Positions 49,427 to 57,937 of a stretch of DNA of 64,000 nucleotides are shown here, one piece after another. The stretch is from positions 2,604,001-2,668,000 of the forward strand of contig NZ_CP108370.1 in the NCBI RefSeq assembly GCF_035953295.1. Direction: 5' to 3'. Within the stretch, counting starts at the first letter, position 1. Every line of letters begins with the position of its first letter. The position numbers were made by a program, and so were the translations under genes. Below the pieces are notes generated by a model. It was not told where the DNA came from, searched no databases, and worked only from the letters and a program-made list of their open reading frames with translations. The DNA is from Streptomyces sp. NBC_01335 (GTDB taxonomy: Bacteria > Actinomycetota > Actinomycetes > Streptomycetales > Streptomycetaceae).

Positions 49427-51076
49427 ATGTCACAGATCCACCAGCAGGCGGCTGCCCTGCCGACGTGCCCCAGCTGCGCGGAACCACTGGAGCCGGGCGA
49501 CCTGTTCTGCGGCGCCTGCGGCTACGACCTGTCGGCGGTGCCCGAACGGCCGGGCGACCGGCCGACGATGGCGATCACCACCCCGCCTCCGCCCCCACCG
49601 GCAGCACCACCGGCCCCGCCTGTTCCGCCAGCCCCGCCGGTTCCGCCGGTTCCGCCTGTTCCGCCTGCTCAGCCGGTGGCTCCGGTGGCCCCGACGGCTC
49701 CGGGGGCTTCGGCTGCTCCGGGGGAAGCGGCTGCTGCGGTGGCTTCGGCTGCTGCGGCTCCCGCTCCGGTCCAGTGGCCGCCCGCGTCCGAGACCGACAC
49801 CTCGGACCAGCCCGCGCCCGTCCACCGTCCGGCCGACCTGCCTGGCCTGGACTCCGCGGGGCACCCGCTGTACGCCCGTGCGGCGGCTCCATCCGCCGCG
49901 CCGGTGGCCCCGCCCGCCGTGCGCCACGACGACCGGGCGGTGCCGGGGCAGCGCACCGACCACGGCCCGGGCACCAACTCCGGCACCAACGCCGGTTACG
50001 ACTCCGGGGACTTCGAGCTCGCGGCACCGGGATCCGCACCGGGGTCCGCACCGGCGGGCGTACCCGCCACCGACCCGCGCGCCCCCACGCCCCCCGCCCC
50101 CGGGGCCGCCGCGACGGCCACGACGCCCGCCGCCGGCACGAGCGCCCCGGCCGGCACCAAGCTCTGCGTCGCCTGCCGGGCCGGCCGGGTGGACACCGAC
50201 GGGTACTGCGAGACCTGCGGCCACGCCCAGCCGCGCGAACGCGACCACATGGAGCGGGAGCTCGGCGCGGTGGCGGCGGTCAGCGACCGCGGACTGCGCC
50301 ACCACCGCAACGAGGACTCCTTCGCCGTGTCGACGACCGCGCTGCCGGACGGTTCGCCGGCCGTCGTCGCGATCGTCTGCGACGGGGTGTCCTCCGCGCA
50401 CCGGCCCGACGAGGCGTCGGCCGCCGCCGCGCGGGCCGCCGACGCGTCCCTCCTGGAGTCGCTGCCGCGCGGTACGCACCCGCAGCAGGCGATGCACGAC
50501 GCGATCGTCGCGGCCTCCCGGGCGGTCAACGCGCTGGCCGAGGAGCAGGAGGGCGCGGCGGAGCACGATCCGCACCGCCACCAGAACGCCCCGGCCTGCA
50601 CCCTGGTCGGTGCGGTCGTCGCCGCCGGTCTGCTGATCGTCGGCTGGGTCGGCGACAGCCGCGTCTACTGGGTGCCGGCCGACCGTACCCAGCAGCCGGC
50701 CCGGCTCACCGAGGACGACTCCTGGGCCGCGCAGATGGTGGCGGCGGGCCTGATGAGCGAGGAGCAGGCGTACGCGGACGAGCGTGCCCACGCGATCACC
50801 GGCTGGCTCGGCGCGGACGCCTACGAACTCGACCCGCACACCGCGGCGTTCAAGCCCGACCGGCCGGGCACCGTGGTGGTCTGCACCGACGGGCTGTGGA
50901 ACTACGCGGAGTCCGCCGAGGAGATGGCCGCCGCCATGCCCCGGGACGCGGGCGAACGCCCCCTGCACGGCGCCCGGGTGCTGGTGGGGCACGCGCTCGA
51001 CGGCGGGGGCCACGACAACGTAACAGTGGCGCTGCTGCCGTTCGCCGTACCGCCCGCCGGGGCACACTCCGGCTGA
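49427..51076 (+). CDS. PP2C-type serine/threonine phosphatase with two zinc ribbons
   Basis: Likely the phosphatase that reverses PknG phosphorylation. The 549-aa product starts with a zinc ribbon (CPSCAEPLEPGDLFCGACG, about 14-32). A Pro/Ala-rich linker and a second ribbon (CVACRAGRVDTDGYCETCG, about 247-265) follow. The PP2C domain then fills about 280-545. Metal and phosphate motifs are all present: VSDRGLRHHRNEDSF, AIVCDGVSSAHRPDEAS, VGWVGDSRVYW, VVVCTDGLWNYAES and GGGHDNVTVALLP. Start choice is uncertain. ATG 49427 is used; GTG 49421 overlaps the pknG stop as GTGA and is also in frame. No membrane segment, so it acts in the cytosol beside the kinase. Confidence 0.94.
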   Translation: MSQIHQQAAALPTCPSCAEPLEPGDLFCGACGYDLSAVPERPGDRPTMAITTPPPPPPAAPPAPPVPPAPPVPPVPPVPPAQPVAPVAPTAPGASAAPGEAAAAVASAAAAPAPVQWPPASETDTSDQPAPVHRPADLPGLDSAGHPLYARAAAPSAAPVAPPAVRHDDRAVPGQRTDHGPGTNSGTNAGYDSGDFELAAPGSAPGSAPAGVPATDPRAPTPPAPGAAATATTPAAGTSAPAGTKLCVACRAGRVDTDGYCETCGHAQPRERDHMERELGAVAAVSDRGLRHHRNEDSFAVSTTALPDGSPAVVAIVCDGVSSAHRPDEASAAAARAADASLLESLPRGTHPQQAMHDAIVAASRAVNALAEEQEGAAEHDPHRHQNAPACTLVGAVVAAGLLIVGWVGDSRVYWVPADRTQQPARLTEDDSWAAQMVAAGLMSEEQAYADERAHAITGWLGADAYELDPHTAAFKPDRPGTVVVCTDGLWNYAESAEEMAAAMPRDAGERPLHGARVLVGHALDGGGHDNVTVALLPFAVPPAGAHSG

Positions 51077-51195
51077 CGGCCTCCCGGGCGCTTCCGGCTG
51101 TTTCCCACCGTTTCCCACCGCTTCGCCGCCTGGTCACCGACCGTCCAACGCACGCCCGCATCCGTCCCTCCGGTGGGGCATCGAGGAGCCGCTCC

Positions 51196-52563
51196 ATGGC
51201 CAACTTCTCCAAGTCGCAAGCGCCGCGGTTCTCCGTCGACGTGTACCAGAACAGTTACCTCCCCGAAGGGGGCCGTGAGGTCAACGCGATCGTCACCGTC
51301 ACCTCCACGGGAGGCGGCACGACGGGCGGCGTGCCGCTCGCCGGGAACGCGGGCGCGTCCGCATCCGCATCCGCATCCGCATCCGCGTCGAACGCGGCGG
51401 TCGTGCTCATGGTCGACTGCTCCGGGTCGATGGACTATCCGCCGACGAAGATGCGCAACGCCCGGGACGCCACCGCGGCGGCCATCGACACCCTGCGCGA
51501 CGGCACCCGGTTCGCGGTGGTGGCCGGTACGCACGTGGCGAGGGACGTCTACCCGGGCAACGGCCGGCTCGCCACGGCCGACCACCTGACCAAGGCGCAG
51601 GCCAAGGACGCGCTGCGCGGGCTGAGCGCGGGCGGCGGCACGGCGATCGGTACCTGGCTGCGCCTCGCCGACCGGCTGTTCGGCACCGCCGGGGCGGATC
51701 TGCGGCACGGCATCCTGCTGACCGACGGGCGCAACGAGCACGAGGCGCCGGAGGACCTGCGGGCGGCGCTGGACGCCTGCGCGGGCCGCTTCACCTGTGA
51801 CGCCCGGGGCGTCGGCACCGACTGGGAGGTGAAGGAGGTCACGGGCATCGCCTCCGCCCTGCTGGGCACCGCAGACATCGTCGCCGACCCGGCCGGGCTG
51901 GCGGCGGACTTCACGCGGATGATGGAGAACGCCATGGGCAAGGAGGTCGCGGACGTGGCGCTGCGGCTCTGGACGCCGGTGGACACCGAGATCCTCTTCG
52001 TGAAGCAGGTCGCTCCGTCGGTCGTCGACCTGACCGGGCGCCGGACGGAGGCGGGGCCGCGCGCCGGGGACTATCCGACGGGTTCCTGGGGTGACGAATC
52101 CCGCGATTATCACGTGTGCGTCAGGGTTCCCCAGGCCCGGATCGGCCAGGAGATGCTGGCGGCGCGGGTCTCTCTGGTCCTCCCGGCCCCTGCGGGCGGG
52201 GGCGCTCCGGGGACCCTCGCGCAGGGGCTCGTACGCGCGGTGTGGACCGACGACCTGGTGGCGTCCACGGCGATGAATCCGCAGGTCGCGCACTACACGG
52301 GCCAGGCCGAGCTGGCCCGGGTGATCCAGCAGGGACTCGACGCCCGCAAGGCCGGAGACCTGAACGGGGCGACCGCGAAACTGGGGCGCGCGGTGCAGCT
52401 CGCGTCGGTCTCCGGCAACGAGGACACCGCGAAGCTGCTTTCGAAGGTGGTCGACGTGGTCGACGCCGCGACAGGTACTGTGCGACTGAAAGCGAAGGTC
52501 GCGGAAGCGGACGAGATGACACTCGAAACGCGCTCCACCAAGACCGTTCGCGTCAAGAAGTAG
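51196..52563 (+). CDS. von Willebrand factor A-domain protein
   Basis: A 455-aa soluble protein. An N-terminal beta part (PRFSVDVYQNSYLPEGGREV, VNAIVTVTSTGGG) leads through an Ala-Ser dipeptide run (about 54-64) into a vWA domain. The metal-ion-dependent adhesion motif is MVDCSGSMD near residue 75, with the later conserved Thr in GGGTAIGTW and Asp in LLTDGRNEHEA. The C-terminal part (about 245-455) is mostly beta, then helical (YTGQAELARVIQQGLDARKA). vWA proteins paired with PP2C and FHA proteins occur in Ser/Thr phosphorylation and Ter-like loci, where they act as assembly or substrate proteins. GAGGAG precedes the ATG. It lies 119 bp after the phosphatase gene. Confidence 0.92.
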   Translation: MANFSKSQAPRFSVDVYQNSYLPEGGREVNAIVTVTSTGGGTTGGVPLAGNAGASASASASASASNAAVVLMVDCSGSMDYPPTKMRNARDATAAAIDTLRDGTRFAVVAGTHVARDVYPGNGRLATADHLTKAQAKDALRGLSAGGGTAIGTWLRLADRLFGTAGADLRHGILLTDGRNEHEAPEDLRAALDACAGRFTCDARGVGTDWEVKEVTGIASALLGTADIVADPAGLAADFTRMMENAMGKEVADVALRLWTPVDTEILFVKQVAPSVVDLTGRRTEAGPRAGDYPTGSWGDESRDYHVCVRVPQARIGQEMLAARVSLVLPAPAGGGAPGTLAQGLVRAVWTDDLVASTAMNPQVAHYTGQAELARVIQQGLDARKAGDLNGATAKLGRAVQLASVSGNEDTAKLLSKVVDVVDAATGTVRLKAKVAEADEMTLETRSTKTVRVKK

Positions 52564-52701
52564 CAAGAGAACGACACAGACGAAGCCGAGCGACAGAGTC
52601 GTCCGCACGGCCGAGGGCGGACCCTCCGCCCCGCCGCGCGCACGGCGATCGACGAGCATGACGGCCCCCTGGGCCGGACAAGGAGAGGGGGAAGCGCCGA
52701 C

Positions 52702-54279
52702 ATGCCGACCTGCCCGAACGGACACCAGTCGGGTTCCGAGGACTGGTGCGAGGTCTGCGGACATCGCATGGCCGGAGCCCGGCCGCCCGGTGCCGTCCCC
52801 CCGCCTCCCCCTCCGCCGCCGCCCGCTCCCGGGTACGGCTATCCGCAGGGCCCCGGCCCCGGCGGCCAGCAGACCGCCGGCGTCGAGCTCTGCCCGCAGT
52901 GCCGCACCCCGCGTGAGCCCGGGGCGCCGTTCTGCGAGGAGTGCCGGTGGAACTTCCTCACCAACACGGCCACCTCGTACACCCCGCTGGCTCCGCAGCC
53001 CGGCGCCGGTGGCGGCCCCGTGCCCGGTCTCAACCTGCCGCCCGGCTTCCAGGCGCAGCCCGGCCCCCGGCAGGCACCCCCGGCCCCGCAGTCCCAGGGG
53101 CCGCAGTCCTCGGGCCCGCAGTCCCACGGCCCGCAGTCCCACGGTCCGCAGCCTCCGCAGCCGCGCGACCCCTACGAGTACCAGGGCTCGCGCCCCTCGC
53201 AGCTGAACCGCCCGGCGGAGCCCCTCGTACCGGACCGCGACGGCCGGCAGGCCCCGCCGAGCGCCTTCCAGCAGGGGCCGCCGCCTGCCTCCTTCCAGCA
53301 GGGTCCGCCGCCCCCGGCCTTCCAGCAGGGACAGCAGGGACAGCCGGGCCAGCAGGGACAGCCGGGCCAGCAGGGCCGTCCCGGACAGCCGGGCCCCCAG
53401 GGCGGGCCGGGCGGGCCGCCGCCGTTCCCGCAGGGCGGGCAGCAGCAGTTCCCCGGCCACCCCGGGCAGCCGTCCTTCCCGCAGGGCCAGCCGGGACAGC
53501 CGGGTCAGCAGGGTGGTCCGGGACAGCAGGGCGGCCCGGGACAGCAGGGCGGCCCGCCGGCCGGGTTCCAGCAGAGCCCGCCGCCGTCGTCGTTCCAGCA
53601 GAGCGCGCCGCCCGCGCCCGGTCCGGTGTCCGCGCCGGAGGCGGACGACTGGATGCTGCCGCCGCCCTCACAGGGCCAGGCCGGTGCGCAGGCGGGTGCC
53701 CAGGCGCCGCACGCCCCCGCGCCGCACCAGCAGCCGCCGCACGCCTTCCAGCAGAGCCCCCAGGGGGCCTTCCCGCCGCCGTTCCCCGGTCAGGGCGGCT
53801 TCCCCGGTGCCCAGGCGGGTCCCGGAGCGCAGGGCGGCCAGGCGGGTCCCGGTGGGCAGGAGCCGCCGCGGCCGGCCACCTGGACCGCGGTGATCGCGCC
53901 GGACCGTGACTACTTCCTGGCGATGATGCAGCGCAGCGGCCCGGAGGCGACGGGGCTGAACCTGCCCGCGTACTCCCCCGAGCAGCACCTCGAACTCGCG
54001 GGCAGCCAGGTCACCATCGGGCGCCGCCGGCACTCCACCGGCGAGTCGCCCGACATCGACCTGGCGGTGCCGCCGGAGGACCCGGGCGTCTCGCACCAGC
54101 ACGCGGTCCTGGTGAAGCAGCCGGACGGCGGCTGGGCGGTGGTGGACCAGAACTCCACCAACGGCACCACGCTGAACGGCGCCGAGGACCCGATCCAGCC
54201 CTACGTGCCGGTCCCGCTCCAGGACGGCGACCAGGTGCACGTCGGCGCGTGGACGACGATCACGGTCCGCCGGGGCTGA
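52702..54279 (+). CDS. FHA-domain protein with zinc ribbons and a long low-complexity linker
   Basis: The probable phosphothreonine reader of the locus. The 525-aa product has a zinc ribbon at the very start (CPNGHQSGSEDWCEVCG, about 4-20) and another at about 60-80 (CPQCRTPREPGAPFCEECR). A Gln/Pro/Gly-rich linker of about 300 residues has repeats such as GPQSH, QQGQPG and QQGGPG. The FHA domain is at about 430-525: TIGRRRHSTGESPDIDLAVP, DPGVSHQHAVLV, then QNSTNGTTLNG. The Arg, Ser-His and Asn residues that bind pThr are all kept. In mycobacteria the PknG target GarA is a short FHA protein. This is much longer but has the same end domain, so it may be a functional counterpart. GGAGAGGGGG precedes the ATG. 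Confidence 0.94.
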   Translation: MPTCPNGHQSGSEDWCEVCGHRMAGARPPGAVPPPPPPPPPAPGYGYPQGPGPGGQQTAGVELCPQCRTPREPGAPFCEECRWNFLTNTATSYTPLAPQPGAGGGPVPGLNLPPGFQAQPGPRQAPPAPQSQGPQSSGPQSHGPQSHGPQPPQPRDPYEYQGSRPSQLNRPAEPLVPDRDGRQAPPSAFQQGPPPASFQQGPPPPAFQQGQQGQPGQQGQPGQQGRPGQPGPQGGPGGPPPFPQGGQQQFPGHPGQPSFPQGQPGQPGQQGGPGQQGGPGQQGGPPAGFQQSPPPSSFQQSAPPAPGPVSAPEADDWMLPPPSQGQAGAQAGAQAPHAPAPHQQPPHAFQQSPQGAFPPPFPGQGGFPGAQAGPGAQGGQAGPGGQEPPRPATWTAVIAPDRDYFLAMMQRSGPEATGLNLPAYSPEQHLELAGSQVTIGRRRHSTGESPDIDLAVPPEDPGVSHQHAVLVKQPDGGWAVVDQNSTNGTTLNGAEDPIQPYVPVPLQDGDQVHVGAWTTITVRRG

Positions 54280-54311
54280 CCCGCCGGGCGCCGCTCGCCC
54301 TCATGTGAACC

Positions 54312-54352
54312 CATGGCCCCTCACCGCTCCTCGTGACCGGTGAGGGGCCATG
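54312..54352. terminator. Bidirectional hairpin terminator
   Basis: A 14-bp perfect stem (54312-54325 with 54339-54352) lies between the convergent FHA and methyltransferase genes. It overlaps the last codons of the latter. Confidence 0.8.
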
Positions 54353-55313
54353 TGTACGGGCCCTCCGGGTCGTCCAGCCAGGCCCACTGCCGGCCCCGGG
54401 CGTCGACGGTGAGGCCGAAGCGTTCACGGCCGGGGCGTCCCTCGCCCTCCCAGAGGTTCATCGCCTCGTCCGCGCCGAGCGAGCCGCCCGCCAGGGTGAG
54501 CAGGAACGAGTAGAGGTCGTTCCCCGTCATGCGCCGCGCCCGACCGCCGTACCGCTCCGGCGTCCCGCGCAGCGGTACGAAGAACGCCGGGGTGTGCAGG
54601 AAGTGCCCCTCGGCCCGCCGTCCGCCCGCCGTCTCCCGCACCCGGAGAAGGATCAGCCCGGTGGCGAAGGGGGCCAGGATGCGCGCGTCGGGGGCGCACT
54701 GCGCGAGCCAGCCCTCGGGGATCAGCGGCAGGGTGCAGGTCGCGATGATCCTGTCGTACGGGCTCCGCCCCGGGCAGCCGCGTGCCCCGTCGCCGGTGAC
54801 GACGGTCGGGCGGTACCCGGCGGCGGCGAGGTGGCGGCGGGCGGACTCGGTGATCTCCGGGTCGAGGTCGACGGTGGTGACCGCCCGGTCGCCGAGCCGG
54901 TGGGCGAGCAGGGCGGCGTTGTAGCCGGTGCCCGCGCCGATCTCCAGCACGCTCTGGCCGTCGCGCACGTCCAGCGCGTCGAGCATGAGCGCCATCAGGG
55001 AGGGCTGGCTGCTGGAGGAGACGAGTTCGCCGTCCTTCATCCGGGTGGCCAGCGGCCCGTCCGCGTACGCCCCGCGCAGCCACTGCTCGCGGCGTCCGGG
55101 GTCGGCGTCCTCGCACCAGAGGCGTACGTGGCCGAGGAGCCCGCCCTCGTAGTAGTACGGCACGAACAGGTGGCGGGGCACGTCCTCGAAGGCCGCGCGC
55201 CAGGCGGGGTCGCGCAGCCCGCCGTCGGCCACGATGAGCCGCACCATGGCCTGCCGGGCCGCCGCCCCCTCGGTCTCGAACGGATCGCGCCCCGCGCGCT
55301 GTGGTCCACCCAT
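54321..55313 (-). CDS. Protein-L-isoaspartate O-methyltransferase-like methyltransferase
   Basis: A 330-aa SAM-dependent methyltransferase of the PCMT group. The N-terminal part has AFEDVPRHLFVPYYYEGGLL, the usual PCMT segment that recognises the substrate end. It is followed by SSSQPSLMALMLDALDVRDG. SAM motif I is VLEIGAGTGYNAALLAHRLG near residues 120-140, and motif II is VTTVDLDPEITESARRHLAA. The C-terminal extension of about 110 residues is longer than in classical Pcm (about 210 aa) and typical of Streptomyces paralogues. These are used in protein repair or peptide tailoring. No peptide precursor gene is nearby. The start is ATG 55313. Confidence 0.88.
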   Translation of the reverse strand: MGGPQRAGRDPFETEGAAARQAMVRLIVADGGLRDPAWRAAFEDVPRHLFVPYYYEGGLLGHVRLWCEDADPGRREQWLRGAYADGPLATRMKDGELVSSSSQPSLMALMLDALDVRDGQSVLEIGAGTGYNAALLAHRLGDRAVTTVDLDPEITESARRHLAAAGYRPTVVTGDGARGCPGRSPYDRIIATCTLPLIPEGWLAQCAPDARILAPFATGLILLRVRETAGGRRAEGHFLHTPAFFVPLRGTPERYGGRARRMTGNDLYSFLLTLAGGSLGADEAMNLWEGEGRPGRERFGLTVDARGRQWAWLDDPEGPYTWPLTGHEER

Positions 55314-55360
55314 GCCTCCACTCTCCTGCGGCGGCGCCCGGCGGGCGAGCGGCGGGCCCG

Positions 55361-56257
55361 TCACGAGGGCGGGTGGGTGGCGTGGGACGCGGCGTACAGG
55401 ATGTCCCGCAGGCCGGGCAGGGCCTCGCGGTCCTCGCGCCAGACGAGGCGCAGGCTGAGGTCGGGCAGGGGAAGGCCGAGCCGGACCAGGGTGCCCGCCC
55501 GGAGGCTGTCGGCGACCGCGAAGTGCGGCAGCAGCGCGATGCCGAGGCCGTGCTCGGCCCAGGCGCGCATCACCGTGACCCCGCCGGCCCGGACCCGCTC
55601 GGGGCCGGGGCCGAGGATGCGGTCGGCGGCCATCCGGAACGAGCACTCCGGGACGTTGACCAGGAGCCGCTCGCGGTCGAGGTCGGCGGGGACCAGCGCG
55701 CTCCGGCCGGCCAGGGCGTGGGCCGGGGCGGCGACCAGGGCGAGCGGGACCGGGTCGAGATCGACGAACGCCAGCGGTTCGGCCGGCGGCGGAAAGCCGA
55801 GGCCGCCGAGCTCCTCGCCGGAGTCCAGCAGCAACGCCGCGTCGAGCCGCCCCGCCACGACGTCGGCGAACAGCAGCTGGCGGCTGCCGTCGGCGTGGAC
55901 CTCGACGTCGGTCTCGGGCCGCCGCTCGGCCAGCCGGGCGAGGACCAGCGGGACGTGGGAGCCGGCCAGGGTCTCCAGGGCGCCGAGCCGCAGCCTCCGT
56001 CGCTCGGCCCGGACGTCGCGGACGGCCGCTTCGGCCGTGTCGAGCAGCGAACGCGCCCAGCCGCACAGCCGCTGCCCGGCGGCCGTCGGCTCCATCCCCC
56101 GGGGTCCCCGGTCGAAGAGGGACACCCCGAGAGCCGATTCGAGGGAGCGGATCTGCTCCGAGACCGAGGAGGGAGCGAGGCCGAGCGCGACGGCGGCCGC
56201 GGTGACGGTCCGGTGGTCGAAGACGGCCGTGAAGACTCTGAGTTGGCGTAGCTCCAT
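55361..56257 (-). CDS. LysR-family transcriptional regulator
   Basis: A 298-aa regulator with an N-terminal winged helix-turn-helix (ELRQLRVFTAVFDHRTVTAA, ALGLAPSSVSEQIRSLESAL, FDRGPRGMEPTAAGQRL). A type II periplasmic-like effector domain (about 90-290) follows. It is transcribed away from the MFS gene at 56434, with 176 bp between the two starts. That is the usual layout when a LysR protein controls its divergent neighbour. The effector is unknown. No clean T-N11-A palindrome stands out in the gap. Confidence 0.94.
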   Translation of the reverse strand: MELRQLRVFTAVFDHRTVTAAAVALGLAPSSVSEQIRSLESALGVSLFDRGPRGMEPTAAGQRLCGWARSLLDTAEAAVRDVRAERRRLRLGALETLAGSHVPLVLARLAERRPETDVEVHADGSRQLLFADVVAGRLDAALLLDSGEELGGLGFPPPAEPLAFVDLDPVPLALVAAPAHALAGRSALVPADLDRERLLVNVPECSFRMAADRILGPGPERVRAGGVTVMRAWAEHGLGIALLPHFAVADSLRAGTLVRLGLPLPDLSLRLVWREDREALPGLRDILYAASHATHPPS

Positions 56258-56433
56258 GGCAGAGGAGAACGCGTCGGAGCGTTCGGGGATTCCGAACGCT
56301 CCGTGCGGACGAGCCGGTGGAACCCACCCACCGGAACGGCCAAGGTGAGCCGCCTGCACCCGAGTTCGCCCGGCACCCTGCCCGCGTTGCCGGAACTCCC
56401 CAGCTCGCACACCGCCCTGGAGGCCGTCCCGTC

Positions 56434-57897
56434 ATGCCAGTCGCCGACCCGCCCGCTTCCCCGGGCCTCTCCGCCCCGAAGAACCCGAAGAGTCCGAAGC
56501 CCCCGAAAAGCCCAAAGAGCCCGAAGAGCCCGAAGAGCCCGAAGGCGCGGCGGGCCCGCGCACTGACGGGCATTTCGCTGGGCTACTTCATGGTCCTCCT
56601 CGACACCACGGTGCTGGCCGTCGCCGAACCCGATCTGGCCTCCTCCCTGGGCACGTCGACGGCCGGACTCCAGTGGGCGGTCACCGGCTACACCGTGGCC
56701 TTCGCGGCGCTGCTGCTGTCGGCCGGGGCCGCGGCCGACCGGTTCGGGGCGGACCGGCTCTTCCGGGGCGGTGTCACGGTGTTCGTCCTCGCCTCGCTGC
56801 TCAGCTCCGTCGCCCCGGGCCTGACCGCGCTGCTCCTCCTCCGTGCGGTCTCCGGCGCCGCCGCGGCCGCGTGCGTACCGGCCTCCCTGGCGATGATCGG
56901 CCGGCTCTACCCGGAGCCGGCCGCCCGGGCGCGCGCGATCTCGGTGTGGGCCGCGGTCAGCGGGGCGGCCGTCGCGGCCGGCCCGCTCGCCGGGGGCGCC
57001 CTGGTCGGGGCGGCCGGGTGGCGCGCGGTGTTCTGGGTCAACGTGCCCGTCGGGCTGGTGGCGCTGGTCCTCACCCGGACCCGCTCGGTGGCCTGTCCGC
57101 GCGGTGACCGCCCCATCGACTGGCCCGCCCAGGCCGCCGCCGCGGTGGCGCTCGCGCTGCTCACGGACGCGCTGATCGCCGCCGGGGCGCGGGACGTGGG
57201 CCACGCGGTGTGGTCGTCGGCGGGGTTCCTCCTCGCGGCGCTCGCCTTCCTCGTACGCGAACGGGGAAGCCGGTCGCCGGTCCTGAACCGGGCCCTGCTG
57301 CGGTCCGCCCGGGTGCGGGCCGGTCTGCTGGCCGCCGCGGCCGTCGGCTTCGCGCTGGCCGGCGCGCTCTTCGTACTCCCCCTGCTGCTCCAGCGGCAGT
57401 GGCAGCTGAGCCCGCTGGAGACCGGGCTCGTCTTTCTGCCGCTGACGGTTCCCTTCGCCGCCAACCCGCCGCTGACCGGCCGGATCGTGGCGCGCAGGGG
57501 CCCCCGGCTCCCCGTCCTGACCGGCCTGTCCCTGCTGACCGCCGGTGGTGCGGCGCTCGCCTGCCCGGCCTTCGCCGGGGGCAGCTTCCTCTGGCTCACG
57601 CCGGGCCTGCTGCTCACCGGTTTCGGGATCTCCTTCGTGCTGCCGGCCCTCGCCGCGGCGGTGGTCGGCGCCGCCCCGGAGGGCACCGCGGGCGCGGCCG
57701 GCGGCCTGCTCAACGCGGTACGCCAGGTCGGCGCCACCCTCGGCGTCGCCCTCATGGGCGCCGCCGCGGCCGGGCACACCGGCTGGTCGCTGCTGCTGTC
57801 GGCCGGGGTCTGCGCGCTCGCCGGGCTCGTCTTCGCGTGGGCCCGCCCCGCTGCCGGCCCCAGGGTGTCCCGGGAGCCCGGTCCCCGGGGGTCCTAG
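56434..57897 (+). CDS. MFS drug-type exporter with an SPK-repeat N-terminal tail
   Basis: A 487-aa major facilitator protein. After the tail it has GISLGYFMVLLDTTVLAVAE (helix 1), the loop AADRFGADRLFRGG, and the antiporter-like motif C region (SVWAAVSGAAVAAGPLAGGA). About fourteen hydrophobic segments are present, which fits DHA2-type multidrug exporters. The odd part is residues 15-32, where SPK, NPK and PPK triplets are encoded by 9-bp tandem repeats (about 56476-56544), giving a strongly basic cytosolic tail. GGAGG lies 10 nt before the ATG at 56434; an upstream ATG at 56317 would add 39 residues. It is divergent from the LysR gene, which probably regulates it. A palindrome (57888-57903) overlaps the stop. 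Confidence 0.9.
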   Translation: MPVADPPASPGLSAPKNPKSPKPPKSPKSPKSPKSPKARRARALTGISLGYFMVLLDTTVLAVAEPDLASSLGTSTAGLQWAVTGYTVAFAALLLSAGAAADRFGADRLFRGGVTVFVLASLLSSVAPGLTALLLLRAVSGAAAAACVPASLAMIGRLYPEPAARARAISVWAAVSGAAVAAGPLAGGALVGAAGWRAVFWVNVPVGLVALVLTRTRSVACPRGDRPIDWPAQAAAAVALALLTDALIAAGARDVGHAVWSSAGFLLAALAFLVRERGSRSPVLNRALLRSARVRAGLLAAAAVGFALAGALFVLPLLLQRQWQLSPLETGLVFLPLTVPFAANPPLTGRIVARRGPRLPVLTGLSLLTAGGAALACPAFAGGSFLWLTPGLLLTGFGISFVLPALAAAVVGAAPEGTAGAAGGLLNAVRQVGATLGVALMGAAAAGHTGWSLLLSAGVCALAGLVFAWARPAAGPRVSREPGPRGS

Positions 57898-57937
57898 GAC
57901 CCCGGACCTGGGCCGGTACGTCTGCGACCATGGAGGC

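Noticed and set aside
54321..55313. PCMT-like methyltransferase as part of a lanthipeptide-type cluster
   Set aside because: No precursor peptide, cyclase or dehydratase gene is near. Neighbours are a LysR gene and the FHA gene.
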